In this document: one piece after another, positions 7,125-13,604 of the stretch | Layout: every line of letters begins with the position of its first letter | How positions within the stretch are numbered: the stretch's first letter is position 1 | Origin: JAXHUH01 sp034211175 | GTDB taxonomy: Bacteria; Actinomycetota; Acidimicrobiia; Acidimicrobiales; CAIXPF01 | Reading direction: 5' to 3' | NCBI GenBank assembly: GCA_034211175.1 | Contig: JAXHUH010000053.1 | Coordinates: 1-15,927 of the forward strand | DNA: 15,927 nt | The notes under the pieces: generated by a model | Seen by the model: the letters and a program-made list of their open reading frames with translations, nothing else | Database searches by the model: none | Told to the model about the DNA's origin: nothing | Made by a program: the position numbers and the translations under genes

Positions 7125-7177
7125 GTTGGTTCGTGACAGAGGTGTTGCGAACCAACACCTTGGGGATGGTTCATGAC
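7125..7177 (+). promoter_or_regulatory. Candidate operator: overlapping inverted and direct repeats
   Basis: GTTGGTTCG (7125-7133) is perfectly repeated in inverse as CGAACCAAC (7148-7156). An overlapping 8-bp palindrome pairs AGGTGTTG (7140-7147) with CAACACCT (7153-7160). GGTTCGTGAC (7128-7137) recurs directly as GGTTCATGAC (7168-7177) with one change. The GGTTC/GAACC cores are spaced about 20 bp apart, near two helical turns. The cluster lies just upstream of a -10 candidate, so a DNA-binding regulator is plausible; the regulator is unknown. Confidence 0.45.
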
Positions 7178-7187
7178 GTCCGACCGC

Positions 7188-7193
7188 TAGGAT
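7188..7193 (+). promoter_or_regulatory. Candidate -10 box (TAGGAT)
   Basis: TAGGAT fits the actinobacterial housekeeping TANNNT pattern. No good TTGACA-like -35 lies 16-18 bp upstream, which would suit an activator-dependent promoter given the repeats at 7125-7177. Transcription would start near 7199-7200, leaving about 214 nt before the sugar transferase ATG, or making the small frame at 7199 leaderless. Confidence 0.35.
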
Positions 7194-7198
7194 GAGGT

Positions 7199-7426
7199 AT
7201 GCCGTTGCTACGGAGCGTGGTCAACCTGGGTGGCAGGGTGGCCCAACGGCTCCGTGCGACATCGGTGGCAGATGGCGGATCGGGACAGGCGCTCCAGGGC
7301 ATCGACGGCGCCCCGACTCCGGGAGAGGTTCGTGTCGGCGTCGGCGCCGGCACCGACAGACCACATGGATTGGCGACTGTGGTGATGGTGGCGAACACGG
7401 CGGGGACACGTCCATGGCGACGATGA
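7199..7426 (+). CDS. Possible small leader ORF (75 aa), uncertain
   Basis: An ATG at 7199 opens a 75-codon frame starting MPLLRSVVNLGGRVAQRLR and ending GTRPWRR. Its stop falls inside the sugar transferase gene, overlapping it by 13 nt. The ATG lies 6 nt after the TAGGAT box, the spacing of leaderless actinobacterial transcripts. AGGA at 7189-7192 could alternatively act as a ribosome site. Against it, third positions are only about 70 percent G/C by my count, well below the neighbours, and no known family is recognised. It could be a translated leader coupling to the next gene or chance. Confidence 0.25.
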   Translation: MPLLRSVVNLGGRVAQRLRATSVADGGSGQALQGIDGAPTPGEVRVGVGAGTDRPHGLATVVMVANTAGTRPWRR

Positions 7427-8949
7427 CACCTCGAGACGCAGAGACCGACCCGGCGGTCTACGCCGAGCGGGACATCATGGAGCTGACGGCTCCGGCGACC
7501 CAGACGGTGCGGCCGATCACCCATCGGCGCCCGACGGAGCGACGCAAGACGATGTCGCCCCGCGTCGCCAAGACGTTGATCGGCGCGGCCGACCTGGCGA
7601 TGGTCTGCATCGCCATGCTCATCGCCCACCAGCTCGCTGCGTGGACGGGCGAGGAGCGCTCGCTGCCCGACACGCCGACGGTCTGGCAGATCACGGCGCT
7701 GTCGATCCCGGTCTGGCTGTTCACCCTCGTCCAGAACCGCCTCTACCAGGCCCGGTTCGTGGCCCGTCGGGGCCAGGAGCTGCGCCGTGTCGTCAGCGCC
7801 TCGGTGATCGGCTCGCTGTCGCTCATCGTGCTCGCCAACCTGACGTGGCGGGTCGACCTCCAGCGCGACCTGGTCGCGTTCACCTTCCTCTGCGCGGTCT
7901 CGCTGCTCATGGCCGAGCGCGAGGTCGTCCGCCAGGTGTTCAACCACCTGCGCCGGATCGGCGCCCGCATGCGCCCGGTGGTCATCGTCGGCGACAACGC
8001 CGAGGCCCGTGAGCTGGCCCGGATGTTCGACTCCGACCGCTCGCTCGGCTACCACTTCGTCGGCTTCGTGACCGTCAACCGCGACACCCGCTTCGATCGC
8101 CACGACGACGTCATCGGCCACACCGACGAGATCGCCGACGTCCTCAACGACTACGGCGTGACCAACGTGATGATCGCCAACTCGGCGGTCGACGTGGCCA
8201 TGACCAGCAGCCTGATCCGCCAGCTGATCAAGATCGGCATCCACGTCGAGCTGTCCCCGACGCTGCCCGACGTCGCCGCCGAGCGCCTCACCGTCCGGCC
8301 GCTCGGCCGCTTCCCGGTGATGTACCTCGAGCCCTACCGCCAGTCGGGCTGGCGCATGTTCGCCAAGCGGGGCTTCGACTTCGCCGCCAGCTTCGCCGCC
8401 CTGACCGTGCTGGCCATGCCGATGGCGCTGCTGGCGCTGCTCGTGCGCCTCGACAGCAAGGGCCCGGTGCTCTTCCGCCAGGAGCGGGTGGGCCGCGACA
8501 GCAAGCTGTTCGACGTGCTCAAGTTCCGGACGATGGTGCCCAACGCCCACGAGCTGCGGCACCAGCTCGCCCAGGAGAACGAGGCCGACGGCCCGCTGTT
8601 CAAGATCAAGAACGACCCCCGCATCACCCGGGTCGGTCGGGTGCTGCGCAAGACCTCGCTCGACGAGCTCCCCCAGCTGTGGAACGTGCTGCGGGGCGAG
8701 ATGAGCCTGGTCGGGCCCCGTCCGGCGCTGCCCGAGGAGGCCGAGATGTGGTCGGCCGACCTGCGGGACCGACTGCGGGTCCAGCCCGGCATCACGGGCA
8801 TGTGGCAGGTCAGCGGCCGCAGCAACACCTCGTTCGAGGAGTACAGCCGCCTCGACCTCTACTACGTCGACAACTGGTCGCTGCTCACCGACCTCGCCAT
8901 CCTCACGAAGACGGTGCCGTCCGTGCTCCTGCAGCGCGGCGCCAGCTGA
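7414..8949 (+). CDS. Undecaprenyl-phosphate sugar-1-phosphate transferase (WbaP/WcaJ type, polyisoprenyl-phosphate hexose-1-P transferase)
   Basis: A 511-aa membrane enzyme that moves a hexose-1-phosphate from a nucleotide sugar to the polyprenyl-phosphate carrier, the first step of repeat-unit synthesis. TM segments lie near 53-76, 92-106, 126-142 and 152-167. A Rossmann-like CoA_binding_3 domain begins at MRPVVIVGDNAEARELARMF (186-205). The catalytic domain starts with KRGFDFAASFAALTVLAMP (318-336, reentrant helix), then PVLFRQERVGRDSKLFDVLK (351-370) and FRTM (371-374). It contains the catalytic Asp-Glu pair in SLDELPQLWNVLRGEMSLVG (415-434; Asp417 and Glu418) and ends with QPGITGMWQVSGRS (457-470). 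The ATG at 7414 has GGGGA 8 nt upstream; the open frame runs upstream to 7192 but encodes low-complexity sequence. The usual sugar (Glc or Gal) cannot be set. Confidence 0.93.
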   Translation: MATMTPRDAETDPAVYAERDIMELTAPATQTVRPITHRRPTERRKTMSPRVAKTLIGAADLAMVCIAMLIAHQLAAWTGEERSLPDTPTVWQITALSIPVWLFTLVQNRLYQARFVARRGQELRRVVSASVIGSLSLIVLANLTWRVDLQRDLVAFTFLCAVSLLMAEREVVRQVFNHLRRIGARMRPVVIVGDNAEARELARMFDSDRSLGYHFVGFVTVNRDTRFDRHDDVIGHTDEIADVLNDYGVTNVMIANSAVDVAMTSSLIRQLIKIGIHVELSPTLPDVAAERLTVRPLGRFPVMYLEPYRQSGWRMFAKRGFDFAASFAALTVLAMPMALLALLVRLDSKGPVLFRQERVGRDSKLFDVLKFRTMVPNAHELRHQLAQENEADGPLFKIKNDPRITRVGRVLRKTSLDELPQLWNVLRGEMSLVGPRPALPEEAEMWSADLRDRLRVQPGITGMWQVSGRSNTSFEEYSRLDLYYVDNWSLLTDLAILTKTVPSVLLQRGAS

Positions 8950-8968
8950 ACCGACCTTCCGACCACCG

Positions 8969-9006
8969 ACGAGCCCGGCCCCCCGTCACGGCGGCGCCGG
9001 GCTCGT
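8969..9006 (+). terminator. Hairpin terminator after the sugar transferase gene
   Basis: ACGAGCCCGGC (8969-8979) pairs perfectly with GCCGGGCTCGT (8996-9006) around a 16-nt loop, 19 nt beyond the stop at 8949. There is no strong U tract. It may reduce read-through into the next gene. Confidence 0.55.
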
Positions 9007-9058
9007 GCGCGTCCGGGGCTGTCTCCCGAGCTGACGCGGGCGTGGGAGGATGATCTCC

Positions 9059-10291
9059 GTGGCAGGGTTCGGTTGGTACGTCCTCGTCGGCGCCATCGCC
9101 GCGCTGGTGACCTCCGCCGCCGTGCCCGTCAGTCGGCGGATCGCCTGGCGGGTCGGGGCGGTGGCCGCGCCCGACGACCGGCGTGTCCACGCCTGGCCGA
9201 CCCCGACCCTCGGCGGCGCGGCGATGCTCGCCGGGTTCCTCGCCGCGGTGGCCGCCGCCTCGCTGCTCGGCGCGTTCGAGCCGGTGTTCGCGACCGCCGA
9301 GGAGGTCCTCGGCGTCGTCGCCGCCGCGGTCATCATCTACGCGATCGGCATGATCGACGACCTGCGCGAGGTGTCGGCACCGGCGAAGGTCGCCGGGCTC
9401 GTGCTGGCGGGGAGCGTGCTGAGCCTGTCCGGCGTGAGCATCCTCTACCTGCGGATCCCGTTCGTCGGCCTCTTCGTGCTCTCGCCCGACCTGGCCGCGC
9501 TGGTGACGGTGCTGTGGGTCGTGTGCATGGCCAACGCGATCAACCTGATCGACGGCCTGGACGGGCTCGCCGCCGGGGTCGTCGGCATCGCCGCGGTGGC
9601 GTTCTGGCTCTACGGCATGCGCCTCGGCGAGGAGGGCATCCTGCGGCCCGACAACCTCAGCCCGCTGATCGCCGCCATCATCGCCGGGGTCTGCATCGGG
9701 TTCCTGCCCCACAACTTCCACCCGGCCACGACGTTCATGGGTGACGGTGGGGCGTTGCTGCTCGGCGTGCTGATGGCGTCATCGACGATCGCGGTCGGGG
9801 GCCGCCACAACGACCCGTTCAGCGGCCAGGCCTACTTCTTCTGGGCGCCGCTGATCATCCCCCTGCTCATCCTCGGCGTGCCGATCTTCGACACCGTCTT
9901 CGCGGTCATCCGCCGGGCGAAGGGGCGCACGGGCCTGACCGGCGCCGACAAGGGGCACCTCCACCACCGGCTCATGGCCCTGGGCCACGGTCAGCGGCGC
10001 AGCGTGCTCATCCTCTGGTCGTGGACCGCCATCCTCTCGGCGATGGTCCTGTACCCGAGCTTCACCGGCAAGGGCGACGCCGTCGTCCCCCTCGGGCTCG
10101 TGGCGATGGGCCTGGCCCTCTACACGTGGTTCCACCCCGGCGTCGTCCAGCAACGACGGGCGAACAAGGAAGCCGCGGCGAACGGCACCGCCGCACCGAC
10201 GGTCGGGCCGGGCGACGCGCCGGACGAGGGCCAGCACGCGGCCGACGACGACGACCTCGAGCCGGGTCGCACGGTGCCCGACCGCGATTGA
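9059..10291 (+). CDS. Polyprenyl-phosphate HexNAc-1-phosphate transferase (WecA/TagO/Rfe family)
   Basis: A 410-aa polytopic member of the MraY/WecA superfamily, which transfers GlcNAc-1-phosphate (or a relative) from UDP-sugar to the polyprenyl-phosphate carrier. Signature loops are present in order: DDRRVHAWPTPTLGG (39-53), the metal-site AIGMIDDLRE (95-104), MANAINLIDGLDGLAAG (157-173), FMGDGGALLLG (226-236), and the HIHH-type KGHLHHRLMALGHGQ (298-312). Around ten hydrophobic segments span 3-360. A charged, probably disordered tail follows (361-410). I chose GTG 9059 because GGGAGGA lies 8 nt upstream; ATG at 9050 lies inside that ribosome site. In mycobacteria the orthologue (Rfe/WecA) starts arabinogalactan linker synthesis and maps near prfA-prmC, as here, so it may serve the cell wall, the EPS or both. 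Confidence 0.93.
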   Translation: MAGFGWYVLVGAIAALVTSAAVPVSRRIAWRVGAVAAPDDRRVHAWPTPTLGGAAMLAGFLAAVAAASLLGAFEPVFATAEEVLGVVAAAVIIYAIGMIDDLREVSAPAKVAGLVLAGSVLSLSGVSILYLRIPFVGLFVLSPDLAALVTVLWVVCMANAINLIDGLDGLAAGVVGIAAVAFWLYGMRLGEEGILRPDNLSPLIAAIIAGVCIGFLPHNFHPATTFMGDGGALLLGVLMASSTIAVGGRHNDPFSGQAYFFWAPLIIPLLILGVPIFDTVFAVIRRAKGRTGLTGADKGHLHHRLMALGHGQRRSVLILWSWTAILSAMVLYPSFTGKGDAVVPLGLVAMGLALYTWFHPGVVQQRRANKEAAANGTAAPTVGPGDAPDEGQHAADDDDLEPGRTVPDRD

Positions 10292-10302
10292 CGGTCCTTC
10301 GG

Positions 10303-10331
10303 CGGTGCCGGTCCGCCGTGGCCGGGCACCG
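10303..10331. terminator. Possible shared terminator between convergent genes
   Basis: CGGTGCC (10303-10309) can pair with GGCACCG (10325-10331), with a competing GGCGG/CCGCC pairing at 10301-10317. Only 46 bp separate the stops at 10291 (+) and 10338 (-), so a shared structure here is expected. There is no U tract. Confidence 0.4.
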
Positions 10332-10337
10332 GGGGGC

Positions 10338-10823
10338 TCAGCCGGTCGGCGACGACTCGGCGGGGTCGGGCACCGGGGTGTCGAGGGCGCCGATCTTGGC
10401 GACCCGGTCGGCGTGGCGGCCGCCGGCGAACGACGCCGCGAGCCAGGCATCGAGTGCGTCGAGCGCGACCTGCTCGCCGAGGAAGCGCTCGCCGAGGCAG
10501 ATCACGTTGGCGTCGTTGTGCTCGCGGGCGAGGCGGGCCGAGGTGACGTCGTGGACCGTCGCGGCCCGCACACCCGCCACCTTGTTGGCGGCGATGGCGA
10601 TGCCGATGCCCGAGCCGCACACGCACACGCCGCCGTCCACCTCGCCGGAGGCCACGGCGCGGCCCACGGCAGCGCCGTAGTCGGGGTAGTCGACCCGCTC
10701 GGGCCCGTGGGTGCCGACGTCGACGACGTCGACCCCGAGCTCGCGCAGGTGGTCGGCCAGGACCGTCTTCAGCCGGAACCCGGCGTGGTCGGAACCCACG
10801 GCGAGCCGCCGTCCTGCTGGCAT
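10338..10823 (-). CDS. rpiB: Ribose-5-phosphate isomerase B
   Basis: A 161-aa enzyme of the RpiB/LacAB family that interconverts ribose-5-phosphate and ribulose-5-phosphate in the non-oxidative pentose phosphate pathway. Motifs are VGSDHAGFRLK (9-19), VDYPDYG (44-50), CVCGSGIGIAIAANKV (67-82) and LAREHNDANVICLGERF (98-114). Cys69 just before GSGIG is the catalytic-base position of the E. coli-type enzyme. From memory, Mycobacterium RpiB lacks this Cys and uses a Glu from a GNGEQ motif, so this protein is of the Cys type. The start ATG at 10823 has GAGG 5 nt upstream. It lies 58 bp after the cyclic-nucleotide-binding gene; TACCGT (complement of 10860-10865) is a weak -10 candidate of its own. 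The C-terminal tail (150-161) is Pro/Ser-rich. Confidence 0.95.
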   Translation of the reverse strand: MPAGRRLAVGSDHAGFRLKTVLADHLRELGVDVVDVGTHGPERVDYPDYGAAVGRAVASGEVDGGVCVCGSGIGIAIAANKVAGVRAATVHDVTSARLAREHNDANVICLGERFLGEQVALDALDAWLAASFAGGRHADRVAKIGALDTPVPDPAESSPTG

Positions 10824-10881
10824 CTGCGCCTCACTCCTGCGGTGGTCACGTGCGGCTCCACGGTACGCGACCGGCCGGGGC

Positions 10882-11319
10882 TCAGGCGCCGGTGGCCTTC
10901 TCGGCGTTGTGCTGCTTCAGGCGCTGGCCGAGGACGGCCATGATCCGCTCGGACGCCTTGGCGTTCTGGAGCAGCACACGGAAGTCGTTCGTGTCGAACG
11001 CCAGCAGCTTCATCGGTGTCTCGGCGATGACCGTGGCCGTGCGGGGACGGTGGTCGATGAGGGCCATCTCCCCCACCATCGACCCGGCCTCGAGGGTGGC
11101 CACGTGCTCCTGGGCGACGTACACGTTGGCCGTGCCCTCGACGATCACGTAGCAGACCCGTCCGGTGTCGCCCTGGTCGATGAGCTCGGCGCCGGCGACG
11201 GCCTCGACCTCGGAGCCGAGGCGGGCGACCTGCTCGAGCTCGTCGCGCGTGAAGTTCTCGAAGAACGCGACGTCTTCCAGGTACTCGGTGGACGCCTGGT
11301 CCCTCTTCCAGAACGGCAC
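10882..11319 (-). CDS. Single-domain cyclic-nucleotide-binding (Crp-like sensor) protein
   Basis: A 145-aa protein that is essentially one cNMP-binding beta-barrel. Residues 16-24 (DVAFFENFT) begin the domain, GAELIDQGDTGRVCYVIVEG (43-62) is the beta-roll, and the phosphate-binding cassette is GEMALIDHRPRTATV (83-97), with Glu84 and Arg93 in the positions that contact the cyclic nucleotide. LLAFDTNDF (105-113) and the C-terminal helix (114-140) follow. No helix-turn-helix or enzyme domain is attached, so it is not a complete Crp-type regulator. It may act by protein contact; the partner is unknown. GTG at 11319 was chosen because AGGAGGGAG sits 6 nt upstream; a GTG at 11337 in frame has no such lead. 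A TACAGT box (complement of 11379-11384) could be its promoter. Confidence 0.88.
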   Translation of the reverse strand: MPFWKRDQASTEYLEDVAFFENFTRDELEQVARLGSEVEAVAGAELIDQGDTGRVCYVIVEGTANVYVAQEHVATLEAGSMVGEMALIDHRPRTATVIAETPMKLLAFDTNDFRVLLQNAKASERIMAVLGQRLKQHNAEKATGA

Positions 11320-11336
11320 GACGTGCTCCCTCCTCA

Positions 11337-11352
11337 CGGGCGAAACCGCCCG
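11337..11352 (-). promoter_or_regulatory. Small hairpin beside the RBS of the cyclic-nucleotide-binding gene
   Basis: CGGGCG (11337-11342) and CGCCCG (11347-11352) form a 6-bp stem with a 4-nt loop just upstream of the AGGAGGGAG ribosome site on the minus strand. It could tune translation or pausing; functional evidence is absent. Confidence 0.3.
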
Positions 11353-11378
11353 GCTCGTCTTCCCCCTCGCCCCGCCGC

Positions 11379-11384
11379 ACTGTA
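11379..11384 (-). promoter_or_regulatory. Candidate -10 box (TACAGT) before the cyclic-nucleotide-binding gene
   Basis: On the minus strand TACAGT fits TANNNT and lies in the 109-bp gap after prmC. The -35 position is poor. It would give a leader of roughly 50 nt. This is weak evidence that the last two genes can be transcribed apart from prfA-prmC. Confidence 0.28.
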
Positions 11385-11428
11385 CCCGCGCCCCGCTCGG
11401 CGGACCGCAGGCGACATGGGCCGGACGA

Positions 11429-12358
11429 TCAGGCGTCGGGGAGGCGGGCGACGACGGCGCGGTCGCGGCCGGTGAGGTCGCGGCCGATCTCGGGCTCGAG
11501 TCCGGCGGCGCGGGCCAGCCCGGCGACCTCGGCGGCCTGGTGCGGCGCCAGCTCGACGACCAGCGCGCCGCCGGGGCGCAGCCACGCCGGGGCGCCGGCC
11601 ACGATGCGGCGGAGGTCGTCGAGCCCGTCGGGGCCGGCCACGAGTGCGCCGCGGGGCTCCCAGTCGGCCACCTCGGGCGGCAGGTCGTCGCCCTCGGCCA
11701 CGTACGGCGGGTTGGCCACGATCACTCCGAGCCGGCTCCGCAGCTCGTCGGGCAGCGCCTCGAACCACGAGCCCTCGGCCAATCGGACCCGGCGGGACGC
11801 GCGGCCGACGCCGGCGGCGTTGGCGCTCGCGACCTGGAGCGCCTCGGCCGACACGTCGGTGGCCCACACGTCGACGAACGGGCGCTCGTCGACGATGGCC
11901 AGGGCGATCGCCCCGCTGCCGGTGCCGAGATCGGCGACGGGGAGGCGGTCGTGGATCGTGGCGCCGACCGCGGCACCGACACGGTCGATCTCGTCGAGCG
12001 CCAGGCCGCAGACGACCTCGGTCTCGGGCCGGGGGATCAGGACCCGGCCGTCGACGAACAGGTCGAGGCGCCGGAACCCCCAGCTGCCGAGCACGTACTG
12101 CAGCGGCTCACCGGCGACGCGACGGGCGACCATGCGATCGAGGCGGGCGACGCCCCGCACGGTGGCGAGGCGGTCGGCGACCACGACGACGTCGTCGCCG
12201 GTGGCCTCCTCGACGATCCGGCGGGCGTCGACATCGGGCACCCCGATCCCGGCGGCGGCAAGCTTGCCGCGGGTCTCCTCCAGCAGCTCGCGCCAGGAGA
12301 CGGTGCCGTCGAGGTCGTCGGGGTCGGTGTCGGACTCGTGCGGCGGCACGTCGGTCAT
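11429..12358 (-). CDS. prmC: Release factor glutamine N5-methyltransferase
   Basis: A 309-aa HemK/PrmC enzyme that uses SAM to methylate the Gln of the GGQ motif in RF1/RF2. The N-terminal helical domain (20-95) includes GEPLQYVLGSWGF (83-95), which recognises the release factor, and VLIPRPETE (106-114). The Rossmann core has motif I DLGTGSGAIALAI (143-155), the acidic DVSAEAL region (168-174) and the catalytic NPPYV (216-220). WEPRGALVAGPDGLDDLRRI (233-252) is also typical. The first 18 residues are acidic and probably not conserved. It follows prfA by 69 bp, the usual substrate-enzyme pairing. ATG 12358 has no clear Shine-Dalgarno; instead a 17-bp tandem repeat abuts it. Confidence 0.95.
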   Translation of the reverse strand: MTDVPPHESDTDPDDLDGTVSWRELLEETRGKLAAAGIGVPDVDARRIVEEATGDDVVVVADRLATVRGVARLDRMVARRVAGEPLQYVLGSWGFRRLDLFVDGRVLIPRPETEVVCGLALDEIDRVGAAVGATIHDRLPVADLGTGSGAIALAIVDERPFVDVWATDVSAEALQVASANAAGVGRASRRVRLAEGSWFEALPDELRSRLGVIVANPPYVAEGDDLPPEVADWEPRGALVAGPDGLDDLRRIVAGAPAWLRPGGALVVELAPHQAAEVAGLARAAGLEPEIGRDLTGRDRAVVARLPDA

Positions 12359-12425
12359 GGCTTCGTACTCACAGCGGCTTCGTACTCACAGCGGCTTCGA
12401 GGTCACAGTGGCTTCGGGGTCCCGG
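12359..12425 (-). repeat. 17-bp tandem repeat abutting the prmC start codon
   Basis: On the plus strand GGCTTCGTACTCACAGC occurs perfectly at 12359-12375 and 12376-12392, then degenerately at 12393-12409, with a further partial match at 12410-12425. On the minus (coding) strand each unit reads GCTGTGAGTACGAAGCC and the last one runs straight into the prmC ATG. The array fills essentially the whole gap between the prfA stop (12428) and the prmC start (12358). Confidence 0.93.
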
Positions 12426-12427
12426 CG

Positions 12428-13498
12428 TCAGGTCTCGGACGCGGCCCGGAGCTGGCGGGCCCGCTCGTCGGCGACCAGGGCGTCGACGACCGGTTCCAGC
12501 TCGCCGGCCAGCACCCGGTCGAGCTTGTAGAGGGTCAGGTCGATGCGGTGCTCGGAGACCCGGTTCTCCTTGAAGTTGTAGGTCCGGATCTTCTCGGAGC
12601 GGCCGCCGCCGCCGATCTGGCCGCGCCGCTGGCCGGAGCGCTCGGCGTCGAGACGGTCCTGGGTCGCCTTCAGCAGGCGGGAGCGGAGCACGGCCAGCGC
12701 CTTGGCCCGGTTCTGGATCTGGGACTTCTCGTCCTGCATGGACACGACGATGCCGGTCGGCTTGTGGGTGATCCGCACCGCCGAGTCGGTCGTGTTGACC
12801 GACTGGCCGCCCGGGCCGGACGAGCGGAACACGTCGATCTCCAGGTCGTTGGGGTCGATGGCGATGTCGACCTCCTCGGCCTCGGGCAGCACGGTCACGG
12901 TTGCCGACGAGGTGTGGATCCGGCCCTGGGACTCGGTGACCGGCACGCGCTGGACCCGGTGCGGACCGGCCTCGTGCTTCAGGCGGCTCCACACGCCGTC
13001 CCCCGCCACCCGGAAGATGACCTCGTTGTACCCGCCCATCGGCGACGCGACGGCCTCGAGCACCTCGAAGCGCCAACCGACCCGGCCGGCGAACGCCCGG
13101 TACATCTCGAACAGGTCGCGGGCGAAGAGGTTCGCCTCCTCGCCGCCCTCCGCGCCGCGGATCTCGACGATGACGTTCTTGTCGTCGTTCGGGTCCTTGG
13201 GCAGGAGGAGGATCTTCAGCTCCTCGGTGAGCCGCGCGATGTCGTCGGTGGCGCCGGTCACCTCGTCGCGCACGAGCTCGCGGTCGTCCCCGGTCGTCTC
13301 GGTGAGCAGCTCCCGGGCGGCCTCGAGGTCATCGGTGCGGCCCCGCAGCTCACGCCACACGGAGACGACGGCCTCCAGCTCCTTGTAGCGGCGGCTCTCG
13401 TCGGCGTAGCGGGACGGGTCGGCCAGGATCTCGGGATCGGCGAGACGAGCCTCGACGTCGTAGAACTCGCGCTCGAGCTGCGCCAACCGTTCTTCCAC
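12428..13498 (-). CDS. prfA: Peptide chain release factor 1
   Basis: A 356-aa class I release factor, the normal length for RF1. The N-terminal helical domain (1-95) is followed by EIRGAEGGEEANLFARDLFEM (112-132), then VPVTESQGRIHTS (185-197), where Pro-Val-Thr (186-188) is the PxT stop-codon reader of RF1 rather than the SPF of RF2. The catalytic loop is SSGPGGQSVNTTDSAVRITH (226-245), with GGQ at 230-232. The chosen start is GTG at 13498, giving EERLAQLEREF at the N-terminus as in other RF1s. The frame upstream is open but Pro-rich and unlike RF1. No Shine-Dalgarno precedes the GTG; a TACCAT box 7 nt upstream suggests a leaderless mRNA. Confidence 0.95.
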   Translation of the reverse strand: MEERLAQLEREFYDVEARLADPEILADPSRYADESRRYKELEAVVSVWRELRGRTDDLEAARELLTETTGDDRELVRDEVTGATDDIARLTEELKILLLPKDPNDDKNVIVEIRGAEGGEEANLFARDLFEMYRAFAGRVGWRFEVLEAVASPMGGYNEVIFRVAGDGVWSRLKHEAGPHRVQRVPVTESQGRIHTSSATVTVLPEAEEVDIAIDPNDLEIDVFRSSGPGGQSVNTTDSAVRITHKPTGIVVSMQDEKSQIQNRAKALAVLRSRLLKATQDRLDAERSGQRRGQIGGGGRSEKIRTYNFKENRVSEHRIDLTLYKLDRVLAGELEPVVDALVADERARQLRAASET

Positions 13499-13505
13499 GT
13501 CGCCG

Positions 13506-13511
13506 ATGGTA
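13506..13511 (-). promoter_or_regulatory. Candidate -10 box for a leaderless prfA transcript
   Basis: On the minus strand TACCAT is followed by 7 nt and then the prfA GTG, so transcription would start at or within a base of the start codon. The 106-bp gap after the upstream gene leaves room for a promoter. TCGACC lies about 20 bp upstream as an imperfect -35. The lack of any Shine-Dalgarno supports this reading. Confidence 0.4.
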
Positions 13512-13604
13512 GGCGGTGGGCTGCGCCGTCCGGTCGAGGCCCGGAACGGCCCGTCGGTCGGGTCGGGCCGGTCGGCCTCGGCGGGGAACGCCCCGGGGGC
13601 CGAC

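Larger units (their letters stand above)
6859..7413. other. 555-bp gene-poor region before the initiating sugar transferase
   Basis: No convincing conserved gene is visible here on either strand. The region holds most of the 29-bp tandem repeat (to 6951), a GC-rich hairpin (6970-6997), a GGTTC motif cluster with overlapping inverted repeats (7125-7177), a TAGGAT -10 candidate (7188-7193), and a small open frame from 7199 that overlaps the next gene. Base composition between about 7100 and 7400 is less G/C-biased at any frame's third positions than neighbouring genes, which supports a mainly regulatory role. Confidence 0.7.

Noticed and set aside
6859..7413. A riboswitch or tRNA in the long intergenic region
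   Set aside because: I could not match conserved c-di-GMP, c-di-AMP or other riboswitch core sequences, nor a cloverleaf; only simple inverted repeats are visible.
12359..12425. TGTGA units as Crp binding sites
   Set aside because: They are direct repeats 17 bp apart without the inverted TCACA half-site, and the nearby cyclic-nucleotide-binding protein has no DNA-binding domain.
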